From: Anaerolineales bacterium UBA6131
GTDB lineage: Bacteria; Chloroflexota; Anaerolineae; UBA2200
Length of the DNA stretch: 12,775 nt
Assembly: GCA_002435875.1 (NCBI GenBank)
Contig: DIVN01000172.1
Span: 1-12,775, forward strand
Direction: 5' to 3'
Part shown: in pieces, positions 6,406-12,746 of the stretch
How the letters are laid out: every line of letters begins with the position of its first letter
Position numbering within the stretch: the first letter of the stretch is position 1
The notes under the pieces: generated by a model
Told to the model about the DNA's origin: nothing
Seen by the model: only the letters and a program-made list of their open reading frames with translations
Databases searched by the model: none
Translations under genes and position numbers: made by a program

Positions 6406-6780
6406 CTAATCGATGGTCTGACCGCACCGCTTGCAGACTCGTACCTGCTTGCCGTTCTCCAGACTTTGATGTGCCACGCGCGTCCGCTGTTGGCAATGTG
6501 GGCACACCAGCGCCACGTTAGATATGTGAATGGGTGCTTCGCGCTCGATGATGCCCGCCTGCGTTCGTACATCGCCGGTCGGCTTTTGATGCTTCTTCAC
6601 CAAGTTGACACCCGAAACCAGTACCCGATCGCGGTTGGGGTCGCGAGCCAGGGTCCCTTGACCTTTCGCCGGACGCCCACGTGGCCTATCGCGCCCAGCA
6701 ACGATACGATTCACGCTGCCTCGCACGCCCTTATCGTCGCCGGCCACGACCTCGACGGTATCACCCTTCTTGATCTCCAT
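6406..6780 (-). CDS. rplX: 50S ribosomal protein L24 with insertion and Cys4 ribbon
   Basis: The 124-residue product is L24, an assembly initiator with a KOW-type barrel: MEIKKGDTVEVVAGDDKGVR at the start and VLVSGVNLVKKHQKP at about residues 53-67. Two features make it longer than the usual roughly 105 residues. A basic Gly/Pro/Arg segment at about residues 28-47, including GRDRPRGRPAKGQG, sits where most L24 proteins have a short turn. The C-terminal part has C93-x2-C96 and C116-x2-C119, a zinc-ribbon arrangement found in some L24 families. The ATG at 6780 has AGAGGA six bases upstream; two in-frame starts further upstream, at 6810 and 6840, have no such site. Confidence 0.96.
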   Translation of the reverse strand: MEIKKGDTVEVVAGDDKGVRGSVNRIVAGRDRPRGRPAKGQGTLARDPNRDRVLVSGVNLVKKHQKPTGDVRTQAGIIEREAPIHISNVALVCPHCQQRTRVAHQSLENGKQVRVCKRCGQTID

Positions 6781-6854
6781 ATCGAGTCCTCTCACTTCCC
6801 TTATCGCCATCGCAACCCGTGCCTGCTCACCGCCCCACATGGGCTTACCGTGCG

Positions 6855-7223
6855 CTAGAGCACCTCTGGCGAGAGCGAAACAATCTTCATAAACCCCATA
6901 TCGCGCAGCTCGCGTGCCACAGGGCCAAAGATGCGCGTGCCCCGCGGGTTTCGATCGCGATCCAGTATCACCGCAGCATTCTCATCAAAGCGAATATAGG
7001 ATCCATCCGGCCTGCCATACTCCTTGGCGGTTCGCACCACTACGGCAAACACGACCTCGCCCTTTTTGACCGAGGCCTCCGGAGTGCTCACTTTCACCGC
7101 GGCGACAATCACATCGCCCACATAAGCATACCGTCGCCGCGTACCCCCCAAGACCTTGATACACATGATCTCACGTGCGCCCGTATTGTCGGCGACCTTG
7201 AGCCTGGTGAATGTCTGTATCAT
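6855..7223 (-). CDS. rplN: 50S ribosomal protein L14
   Basis: The 122-residue product starts MIQTFTRLKVADNTGAREIM, almost the consensus L14 opening, and has exactly the usual family length. Later landmarks are GDVIVAAVKVS, EVVFAVVVRTAKEYGRPDGS, DENAAVILDRDRNPRGTRIF and the end LRDMGFMKIVSLSPEVL. L14 forms an intersubunit bridge with 16S helix 44 and, with L19, is the docking point for the silencing factor RsfS. In the spc-type order it is the first gene. It overlaps rpsQ by 4 nt and precedes rplX by 74 nt. Confidence 0.98.
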   Translation of the reverse strand: MIQTFTRLKVADNTGAREIMCIKVLGGTRRRYAYVGDVIVAAVKVSTPEASVKKGEVVFAVVVRTAKEYGRPDGSYIRFDENAAVILDRDRNPRGTRIFGPVARELRDMGFMKIVSLSPEVL

Positions 7224-7471
7224 TGGCCCTGCTCCAAGACCTCAACAACAACCCAACGCTTGAGATGGCTCAGTGGCCGGCTCTCCTCGATGCGCACCAA
7301 GTCCCCGCTGTGACAGGTATTTGCCTCGTCGTGCGCCAGGTAGCGCTTCTCCGAGCGTAGTGTCTTGCCGTACAGCCGGTGACGCTTGACTGTCTCCACC
7401 GATACGACCACTGTCTTGTCAATGGCGTCACGGACTGCACGCCCAACCATGGTTTTTCTTTGTTCTTTCAT
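7220..7471 (-). CDS. rpsQ: 30S ribosomal protein S17
   Basis: The 83-residue product is S17, a primary binder of the 16S 5' domain with an OB fold. Typical segments are GRAVRDAIDKTVVVSVE near the N-terminus, KRYLAHDEAN at about residues 42-51, the GDLVRIEESRPLSHLKRW stretch at 56-73, and a final VVEVLEQ. The ATG at 7471 is used; the Met at residue 8 would also be family-compatible, so the exact start is the only uncertainty. The TGA stop overlaps the rplN ATG by 4 nt, so the boundary between the S10 and spc parts is translationally coupled rather than separated by a promoter. Confidence 0.97.
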   Translation of the reverse strand: MKEQRKTMVGRAVRDAIDKTVVVSVETVKRHRLYGKTLRSEKRYLAHDEANTCHSGDLVRIEESRPLSHLKRWVVVEVLEQGQ

Positions 7472-7562
7472 GTCCTAGACCTCACGCTCTCCCGCAACGG
7501 AACCGCCGCGCCTCCGGCATGATAAACCAGGGGCTCGCGCTGCCGCCAACGGGCAGAATCTC

Positions 7563-7754
7563 TCAGGCTAGCTGACGTTCGCGCATCACCGTCTCAATGC
7601 GCGCAATATCCTTACGCACGACACGCACGCGTGCGGTGTTATCCAACTGCTTGGTTGCTTTGCGAAAACGCAAATTGAGCAATTCCTGATAGGCTTCCTG
7701 CAGCTTCTGCTTCAACTCAACATCCGACAGCGATCGCAGATCCCCCGCGCTCAT
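7563..7754 (-). CDS. rpmC: 50S ribosomal protein L29
   Basis: The 63-residue product is L29, a two-helix protein at the tunnel exit near L23 where SRP and trigger factor dock. The recognisable pattern is the leucine- and glutamine-rich first helix DVELKQKLQEAYQELLNLRF (residues 11-30) and the second helix VRVVRKDIARIETVMRER. The start overlaps the rplP stop by 4 nt (ATGA). The 91-nt gap that follows, before rpsQ, contains no recognisable gene and only weak short hairpins. Confidence 0.97.
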   Translation of the reverse strand: MSAGDLRSLSDVELKQKLQEAYQELLNLRFRKATKQLDNTARVRVVRKDIARIETVMRERQLA

Positions 7755-8185
7755 TCTCCCTCACCCCCTGTGCCAAAGTCGGCCCGGGATACAAACTGGG
7801 TGCGAATGGGCAGTTTGTTGCCTGCTAGTCGCAATGCTTCTCGAGCAGCGGTCTCGGTCACGCCACCAATCTCGATCAATACGTGTCCGGGCTTGACGAC
7901 CGCCACCCAGTGCGAGACTGCACCCTTGCCACCGCCCATGCGCGTCTCAGCTGCCTTGGCCGTGACAGGCTTGTCGGGAAAGATGCGAATCCACAGCTTG
8001 CCGCCACGCTGCACAAAGTGCACAACTGCTCTACGCGCGGCCTCGATCTGTCTGCTGGTCAGCCAAAATGGCTCCAGTGCTTGAAGGCCGTACTCGCCGA
8101 AAGAGACCTTGTTTCCGCGCGTTGCCCGGCCCTTCATTCGACCGCGATGTGCCTTGCGATATTTCATCCTCTTGGGAAACAGCAT
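7751..8185 (-). CDS. rplP: 50S ribosomal protein L16
   Basis: The 144-residue product begins MLFPKRMKYRKAHRGRMKGR and holds the conserved KLWIRIFPDKPVTAKAAETR followed by MGGGKGAVSHWVAVVKPG in the middle. L16 is a late-assembly protein that contacts A-site tRNA and 5S rRNA and is the bacterial counterpart of eukaryotic L10e (uL16). The length is slightly above the usual 136-142 because of a short Gly/Glu tail (GTGGEGE). The ATG at 8185 has AGGAG eight bases upstream. Its TGA stop overlaps the rpmC start as ATGA, which points to translational coupling. Confidence 0.98.
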   Translation of the reverse strand: MLFPKRMKYRKAHRGRMKGRATRGNKVSFGEYGLQALEPFWLTSRQIEAARRAVVHFVQRGGKLWIRIFPDKPVTAKAAETRMGGGKGAVSHWVAVVKPGHVLIEIGGVTETAAREALRLAGNKLPIRTQFVSRADFGTGGEGE

Positions 8186-8229
8186 ATCCGAATCTCCTGA
8201 ACGATAAATGCAGACTTGCGGTCGCGGGC

Positions 8230-8904
8230 CTAAGCCTCGACGGGCGCCGGCGGTGTGGATTCTTCCTGCAGCGCTTCGGGCAGGAGCTCACCACGGCAAA
8301 TCCAGACTTTGACCCCGACCCTGCCCAATCCGGTCAGGGCTTCGCGCACAGAATAGTCAATATCCGCTCTGAGTGTCTGCAGGGGTACGCGCCCTTCGTG
8401 CAACCACTCCGTACGTGCCATTTCGGCACCGGCGAGCCGACCGCTACATCGAATCCTGATGCCCTTGCCACCCGCACGCATGGCTCGGGTGATTGCTTGC
8501 TTCATCGCCCGACGGTGCGAGATGCGTCGCTCCAGCTGCTCGGCCACGCTTTCGGCCACCAACGATGCCTCAAGCTCGGGCTTGGCTACCTCGGCCACCT
8601 CTACCCAGACCTTCTTCTTAGTCAGGGCCTCCAGGTTGGTGCGCAACGAGTTGACGTTTGCGCCCTTCCGGCCAATGACCATACCTGGCTTGGCAGAGTG
8701 AATACTTATCCGGATCTGCTTCGGGTAGCGCTCAATCTCCACCCCTGTGATCCCCGCAAGCCCCAACTCTTTGTGCACTATCTTTCGGATCGTCAGGTCC
8801 TCTTGTAGCAATTCCGCATAGCGAGGCCCTTCGGCATACCAGCGGGCTAGCCAATCCTTGTTATATCCGAGCCTAAATCCTATAGGGTGTACTTTGCGAC
8901 CCAC
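8230..8904 (-). CDS. rpsC: 30S ribosomal protein S3 (GTG start)
   Basis: The 224-residue product, read from a GTG initiator, begins with the family-standard (M)GRKVHPIGFRLGYNKDW. The N-terminal domain carries a type II KH fold with the GRKG loop at residues 78-81. The C-terminal domain includes the SHRRAMKQAITRAM helix at 129-142, whose Arg131, Arg132 and Lys135 match the residues linked to mRNA-unwinding activity in E. coli S3. S3 forms part of the mRNA entry tunnel of the 30S subunit. The end EESTPPAPVEA is a short acidic and proline-rich tail, common in S3. The GTG start is supported by the strong AAGGAGGTG site; the ATG eight codons upstream is less likely. rplP follows after 44 nt. Confidence 0.97.
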   Translation of the reverse strand: MGRKVHPIGFRLGYNKDWLARWYAEGPRYAELLQEDLTIRKIVHKELGLAGITGVEIERYPKQIRISIHSAKPGMVIGRKGANVNSLRTNLEALTKKKVWVEVAEVAKPELEASLVAESVAEQLERRISHRRAMKQAITRAMRAGGKGIRIRCSGRLAGAEMARTEWLHEGRVPLQTLRADIDYSVREALTGLGRVGVKVWICRGELLPEALQEESTPPAPVEA

Positions 8905-8907
8905 TAG

Positions 8908-8916
8908 CACCTCCTT
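8908..8916 (-). promoter_or_regulatory. Nine-base Shine-Dalgarno site for rpsC
   Basis: The minus strand reads AAGGAGGTG, a nine-base perfect match to the anti-Shine-Dalgarno end of 16S rRNA, with its GGAGG core five bases before a GTG codon at 8904-8902. This decides the start of rpsC as GTG rather than the ATG eight codons upstream, which would place the ribosome-binding site inside the coding region. Confidence 0.85.
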
Positions 8917-8944
8917 GATGCGAGGCAATGAACAAGCAATTTGC

Positions 8945-9292
8945 TCACTGCGCCGAGTCCACCATGCTCTGCAGAATGACGGTCACATGCGCTGAGCGTT
9001 TCAGAATAGGTTTGAACCGGCCACGCGCCCCAAAGCTAGCTCTTTTCAGCGTTGGTCCCTTGTCAGCGCAAATCCGTGCCACGTATAGGTCATCGCGCGA
9101 TAGCCCATAGTTCTCCTCAGCATTTGCGGCTGCGGATTGGATGACCTTGGCGACCGGTCGTGAGGCACTGCGAGTAGAAAACCTCAGCAAACCCAGTGCT
9201 TCCCGTACACTCTTGCCACGGACCATGTCCGCCACCAGCTTGACCTTCTGCGGCGATACATGTATGTACTTGGTCTTGGCTCTAACTTCCAT
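8945..9292 (-). CDS. rplV: 50S ribosomal protein L22
   Basis: The 115-residue product starts MEVRAKTKYIHVSPQKVKLV, the usual L22 opening, and includes AAANAEENYGL (residues 54-64) and the long beta-hairpin around KGPTLKRASFGARGRFKPIL (78-97). That hairpin lines the peptide exit tunnel beside L4 and is where macrolide-resistance changes are found in other bacteria. The frame stays open 39 codons upstream, overlapping rpsS, but a GGAG site just before the ATG at 9292 and the family N-terminus fix the start. The gap from rpsS is 73 nt and the gap to rpsC is 40 nt. Confidence 0.98.
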   Translation of the reverse strand: MEVRAKTKYIHVSPQKVKLVADMVRGKSVREALGLLRFSTRSASRPVAKVIQSAAANAEENYGLSRDDLYVARICADKGPTLKRASFGARGRFKPILKRSAHVTVILQSMVDSAQ

Positions 9293-9365
9293 AGCTCTCC
9301 AAACCCCCTGAATCCGCTGCCGCCACACCACGCTAGCGTCCGCAGGCAGCCACTGACTGCTAGCC

Positions 9366-9650
9366 TCAGGCTGCTTGCTGTGCTTCCACCACTTTCGTCC
9401 CGTGTCCACGGAAACGGCGCGTTGGCGCGAATTCGCCCAACTTGTGTCCTACCATATTCTCACTTACATAGATTGGAACATGCCGGCGACCGTCATGCAC
9501 CGCAATAGTGTGCCCCACCATCTGCGGAAAGACCGTCGATGCGCGCGACCACGTCTTGATCACCCGCTTGTCACCGGTGCGGTTCATCTCCTCGATTCTC
9601 TTGAGGAGCTTGGCTTCAACGTAAGGCCCTTTCTTCAGCGATCTGGACAT
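9366..9650 (-). CDS. rpsS: 30S ribosomal protein S19
   Basis: The 94-residue product begins MSRSLKKGPYVEAKLLKRIE and contains HVPIYVSENMVGHKLGEFA at residues 57-75 followed by PTRRFRGH, the classic S19 signature. S19 lies in the 30S head with S13 and contacts the A-site finger and the P-site tRNA region. The length is typical (about 92-95). The ATG at 9650 has AGGAG eight bases upstream. It sits between rplB and rplV, the usual S10-operon order. Confidence 0.98.
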   Translation of the reverse strand: MSRSLKKGPYVEAKLLKRIEEMNRTGDKRVIKTWSRASTVFPQMVGHTIAVHDGRRHVPIYVSENMVGHKLGEFAPTRRFRGHGTKVVEAQQAA

Positions 9651-9683
9651 CTTTCAGACTCCTAGCCTAGCGCCAATTCTGGA

Positions 9684-10520
9684 CTAACGTCGCTTCTTCG
9701 ACCGACGACGCACGATCTGGTCCTGCGTTCGCTGGTTCTTGCGCGTCTTGGCACCCAATGTCGGCTTACCCCATGGGCTCTTTGGTGACGGCATGCCGAT
9801 GGGCGCCTTGCCCTCGCCGCCGCCATGCGGATGGTCGCGTGGGGTCATTGCTGAGCCGCGCACCGCTGGCCGCCAACCCAACCAGCGTCGTCGGCCGGCT
9901 TTGCCGAGGCTCAAGCGAGCATGCTCGGGGTTACCCACCTGCCCAATCGTTGCCATGCAGCGCACGTGAATCAATCTCACCTCGCCAGACGGCATACGCA
10001 CCTGCGCGCGCTGCCCTTCCCTGGCCAGCAGCTGAGCTGAAACGCCAGCGGAACGCACGAGCTGCCCACCTCGCCCCGGCTCTAGCTCAATATTGTGAAT
10101 CTGCGTGCCCAGAGGGATCCGTTCGATAGGCATCGCGTTGCCCGCACGGACTTCTGCCGTTGGACCAGACATCAGCACGTCCCCAACCTTTACCTCGAGC
10201 GGCGCAACGATGTAGCGCTTTTCGCCATCGGCATAGCAGAGCAGGGCGATCCGCGCCGAGCGGTTGGGATCATACTCAATAGACTGGACTCGGGCGGGAA
10301 CGCCAAACTTGTCCCGCGCAAAGTCAATCCTGCGGTACTGACGCTTGTGTCCCCCGCCTCGATGCCGGACCGTGATCACGCCGCGAGCATTGCGTCCCGC
10401 CCGCTTGCGCAGGTCGCTCACAAGCGATCGCTCCGGTCGTGATGCCGTTATCTCTTCGAAGCTCGGCCCAGTCGTGAATCTCAGACTGGGAGTAGTAGGC
10501 TTGTACGTTTTAACTGCCAT
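9684..10520 (-). CDS. rplB: 50S ribosomal protein L2
   Basis: The 278-residue product is full-length L2, which is needed for subunit association and peptidyl-transferase activity. It starts MAVKTYKPTTPSLRF and contains HRGGGHKRQYRRIDF (residues 53-67), the SH3-like domain around residues 125-200, and the highly conserved MTPRDHPHGGGEGKAPIG at 225-242. His230 corresponds to E. coli His229, the residue linked to activity. The C-terminus is basic (IVRRRSKKRR), as expected for an rRNA-binding tail. The ATG at 10520 has an AAGGA site eight bases upstream. rpsS follows after 33 nt. Confidence 0.98.
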   Translation of the reverse strand: MAVKTYKPTTPSLRFTTGPSFEEITASRPERSLVSDLRKRAGRNARGVITVRHRGGGHKRQYRRIDFARDKFGVPARVQSIEYDPNRSARIALLCYADGEKRYIVAPLEVKVGDVLMSGPTAEVRAGNAMPIERIPLGTQIHNIELEPGRGGQLVRSAGVSAQLLAREGQRAQVRMPSGEVRLIHVRCMATIGQVGNPEHARLSLGKAGRRRWLGWRPAVRGSAMTPRDHPHGGGEGKAPIGMPSPKSPWGKPTLGAKTRKNQRTQDQIVRRRSKKRR

Positions 10521-10567
10521 TGCTCTCTCGTCCTTAGTGTATCAGTCTGGATCTGCCCACAGTGCTC

Positions 10568-10581
10568 GACCAGCTCTGGTC
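10568..10581 (-). repeat. Short palindromic hairpin upstream of rplB
   Basis: In the 74-nt rplW-rplB gap the bases GACCAG and CTGGTC are exact reverse complements separated by two bases, so a small hairpin of five pairs with a four-base loop can form in the mRNA. It lies about 47 nt before the rplB start and is not followed by a U-tract. It is short enough to occur by chance, and no role is claimed. Confidence 0.3.
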
Positions 10582-10594
10582 AACCGCATTTGGT

Positions 10595-10882
10595 CTATAC
10601 ACCCTCAAAGAACTGGATACTCTGACCGGGCTGCACGGTAACAACCGCCTTCTTCCAGTCCTTGGTATGCCCCTGTACCTTGCCCCAACGGCGCGACTTG
10701 CCGCGCACAGACATGACATTGACGTCGGTAACAGTCACGTTAAAGACCTGCTCAACGGCCTTCTTGATCTGCATCTTGTTGGCCCCCGAGCTCACCTCAA
10801 ACGTGTAGCGGTGCAATGAGTCCGACTGAAAGCCCGATTTTTCTGTGATCACCGGTCGGATCAAGACTTGATATGCATCCAT
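10595..10882 (-). CDS. rplW: 50S ribosomal protein L23
   Basis: The 95-residue product carries the L23 signature: an early RPVITEKS stretch (residues 8-15), then TFEVSSGANKMQIKKAVEQV and the basic RGKSRRWGKVQGHTKDWKKA loop. L23 sits at the exit of the peptide tunnel, where trigger factor, SRP and SecY dock, which fits with secY lying in the same cluster. The length is normal. I chose the ATG at 10882 (MDAYQVL) over an in-frame GTG four codons upstream because an AAGGGG-type site lies about 11 nt before the ATG and families start here. rplB follows after 74 nt. Confidence 0.97.
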   Translation of the reverse strand: MDAYQVLIRPVITEKSGFQSDSLHRYTFEVSSGANKMQIKKAVEQVFNVTVTDVNVMSVRGKSRRWGKVQGHTKDWKKAVVTVQPGQSIQFFEGV

Positions 10883-10926
10883 GATGTGTGTCACCCCTTC
10901 AGCGCGCCATGCCAGACCTGATGCCG

Positions 10927-11550
10927 CTAGGCACCCAAGGTCTCTTCAATCGCCTGCAAAGACTGCAAAGGCAACAACAGCATGTCGTGCTTGAGCAAAT
11001 CGATCACGTTCAAACAGCCCACCCGCAGGGTCTTGACGCCCGGCAAATTGCGCACCGACAGTTCCACGTTGAGATTGCTCTCTGATGTCAGGATCAAGAC
11101 ACTGGACTCGATCTGCAGGTTACTTAGGACATCAAGCATCGTTTTGGTCCGCGGCGCTTCCATAGCCAATTGGTCCAGCAGCACCAGGCGATCCTCAAGC
11201 GCCTTAACCGACAGGGCCGAGCGGAGCGCCAGACGACGCATCTTGCGCGGCATCCGTTGTGCGTAGGAGCGAGGGTGAGGCCCAAAGGCCACGCCTCCAC
11301 CCTTCCAGTGCGGTGCCCGCGTACTGCCCTGGCGGGCACGTCCCGTGTGCTTCTGACGCCAAGGTTTGCGCCCACCACCACTGACGTCACCGCGGGTCTT
11401 GGTGTCCACCGTACCAAGTCGGGCATTGGCCAGCTGGCGCAGGACTGCCTGATGCATTACGCCCTCATGAGGCTGCAGTCCAAAGATATCCTCGCGCAGC
11501 TCCACCGCGCTCACCGTCTCCCCAGCCATATTGCGAACTGGAACTTGCAT
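10927..11550 (-). CDS. rplD: 50S ribosomal protein L4
   Basis: The 207-residue product is L4, a primary 23S rRNA binder whose extended loop lines the nascent-peptide tunnel. The loop is seen at about residues 47-100: TKTRGDVSGGGRKPWRQKHT, then GRARQGSTRAPHWKGGG and FGPHPRSYAQRMPRKMRR, followed by the globular C-terminal fold. In some bacteria L4 also represses its own S10 operon by binding the leader mRNA; nothing here tests that. The open frame extends 46 codons further upstream, but the ATG at 11550 has GAGGAG at 11557-11562 six bases away and matches the family N-terminus (MQVPVRN), so I start there. The next gene, rplW, follows after 44 nt. Confidence 0.98.
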   Translation of the reverse strand: MQVPVRNMAGETVSAVELREDIFGLQPHEGVMHQAVLRQLANARLGTVDTKTRGDVSGGGRKPWRQKHTGRARQGSTRAPHWKGGGVAFGPHPRSYAQRMPRKMRRLALRSALSVKALEDRLVLLDQLAMEAPRTKTMLDVLSNLQIESSVLILTSESNLNVELSVRNLPGVKTLRVGCLNVIDLLKHDMLLLPLQSLQAIEETLGA

Positions 11551-11617
11551 GCCAATCTCCTCAATCAACCCTGCCGCGATGTTCAGTAACCTGGACAGAG
11601 TGCACTTGATCCGCTCT

Positions 11618-12244
11618 CTACTGCTTGAGCGCCTTCCGAATGTAGACAAAAGCAGTGGCCGCGCCCGGCACGCCCCCGCGAACTGCAACCAGGTTGCGCT
11701 CCGGGTCTACCATGACTACCCGAAGATTCTGCACCGTGACCCGCTCCACGCCCATGTGCCCTGGCATGCGCTTGCCCTTGATGACCCAGCCAGGCGTATT
11801 GGTGGTAGCGATCGCACCGGTGCGGCGCTCGCGGTCCGACTGGCCGTGGGTGGCGGGCCCGCCTGCAAAGTGGTATCGCTTCACGACCCCCGCAAAGCCC
11901 CGCCCCTTGGAGGTCCCAATCACGTCCACCAACTCGCCTACCTTGAACAACCCAGCGTCAAGCTTTTGTCCCAGCGTATAGCTGCCCGCATCATCGGTGC
12001 GCACTTCGCGCATCCAGCGCACTGGTGCAACACTCTTGAGATGACCGCGGGTGGGCTTGTTCGCGCGCTTGGCAGTGCCAAAACCCAGTTGTACGGCGTT
12101 GTAGCCATCCTTGTCCGCCGACTTAACCTGCGTCACAAAGCACGGTCCAGCTTCGATTACCGTAATTGGCACAACCTCGCCCTTTTCGTCAAAAATGCGC
12201 GTCATGCCTACTTTTCTTCCCAACAAACCTTGTCTTGTCGCCAT
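11618..12244 (-). CDS. rplC: 50S ribosomal protein L3
   Basis: The 208-residue product starts MATRQGLLGRKVGMTRIFDE, the standard L3 opening. L3 is an early-assembly 23S rRNA binder whose long central loop reaches toward the peptidyl-transferase centre. That loop is residues 112-172 here, beginning SKGRGFAGVVKRYHFAGGP and including ATHGQSDRER, TPGWVIKGKRMPGHMG and ERVTVQNL. The ATG at 12244 is preceded by a GGGGTG-type ribosome-binding site; five extra in-frame upstream codons are not family-like. The loop has R-R-T-G-A-I-A where many L3 proteins have R-x-P-G-S-I-G. Asn149 sits where E. coli L3 has Gln150, which PrmB methylates in E. coli. It is followed after 67 nt by rplD. Confidence 0.98.
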   Translation of the reverse strand: MATRQGLLGRKVGMTRIFDEKGEVVPITVIEAGPCFVTQVKSADKDGYNAVQLGFGTAKRANKPTRGHLKSVAPVRWMREVRTDDAGSYTLGQKLDAGLFKVGELVDVIGTSKGRGFAGVVKRYHFAGGPATHGQSDRERRTGAIATTNTPGWVIKGKRMPGHMGVERVTVQNLRVVMVDPERNLVAVRGGVPGAATAFVYIRKALKQ

Positions 12245-12285
12245 CGTCACCCCAAGCATCCGCTAACCTGATACTGATCTCGCAC

Positions 12286-12308
12286 GGCCAGCACCCGTAT
12301 CGCTGGCC
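12286..12308 (-). repeat. Perfect 7-bp inverted repeat between rpsJ and rplC
   Basis: Arms GGCCAGC (12286-12292) and GCTGGCC (12302-12308) are exact reverse complements around a 9-nt loop, so the mRNA can form a GC-rich hairpin in the 132-nt gap between rpsJ and rplC, the longest gap in the window. No U-tract follows on the minus strand, so it is not a standard terminator. It could be an mRNA stability or processing element, or a site for autogenous control of the S10 operon. Function is inference only. Confidence 0.5.
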
Positions 12309-12376
12309 CTGCTCTTCACAGTCGTTGCTTTCCGTCCCACTCCCGCAACCAACGGCAGCGCGATCAGAAAACTCGT

Positions 12377-12688
12377 CTAGATCTTGATTTCGATATCCAC
12401 GCCCGCTGGCAGGCTAAGCTTCATCAGCGTCTCAACCGTCTGAGTGCTCGGCTCGAGCACGTCAATCAGCCGACGGTGAGTGCGGATCTCGAACTGCTCG
12501 CGCGAGTCTTTGTCAATGAACGATGCCCGGTTGACGCAGAACTTTTCGATGCGCGTTGGCAAAGGCACAGGGCCAATCACCGCTGCTCCGGTCTGCTCGG
12601 CCGTGTCCACGATCCGCTGTGCTGATTGGTCCAGCAAGCGATGGTCATACGCCTTCAATTTGATCCTGATCCGCTGTCGTTTCGCCAT
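12377..12688 (-). CDS. rpsJ: 30S ribosomal protein S10
   Basis: The 103-residue product begins MAKRQRIRIKLKAYDHRLLD and ends LPAGVDIEIKI, both standard for bacterial S10, a small-subunit head protein that also acts as NusE in transcription antitermination. The conserved tRNA-site loop region RIEKFCVNRASFIDKDSREQ lies at about residues 47-66, and EIRTHRRLIDVLEP follows. The length is typical. I chose the ATG at 12688 because the S10 family begins at this MAK; an in-frame start 12 codons upstream adds residues the family lacks. It is the first full gene of the S10 part of the cluster, 58 nt after tuf and 132 nt before rplC. FIDKDSREQFEIRTH, rather than the more usual SPHxxKxSREQFE form, is one of the hints for Chloroflexota. 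Confidence 0.98.
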   Translation of the reverse strand: MAKRQRIRIKLKAYDHRLLDQSAQRIVDTAEQTGAAVIGPVPLPTRIEKFCVNRASFIDKDSREQFEIRTHRRLIDVLEPSTQTVETLMKLSLPAGVDIEIKI

Positions 12689-12746
12689 ACAGTCTCGGGC
12701 CGCACCCTCGCTCGTAAGCGTCACGCGGTGAGGCCCTTGCCTCCTC

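Noticed and set aside
7472..7562. 91-nt gap between rpmC and rpsQ considered as a missed small gene or leader
   Set aside because: No open frame with a plausible start and site was found, and only a 5-bp stem (CTGCC/GGCAG) is visible.
8068..8808. Open frame of 246 codons on the + strand opposite rplP and rpsC
   Set aside because: It is antisense to two clear ribosomal-protein genes and its product has no recognisable domain. It is a codon-bias shadow.
11531..12271. Open frame of 246 codons on the + strand opposite rplC and the start of rplD
   Set aside because: It is fully explained as the reverse reading of rplC, with no motif or start signal.
12730..12743. Hairpin GAGGC/GCCTC just after the tuf stop, considered as a terminator
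   Set aside because: The stem is five pairs with a four-base loop and no U-tract. Read-through to rpsJ is more likely.
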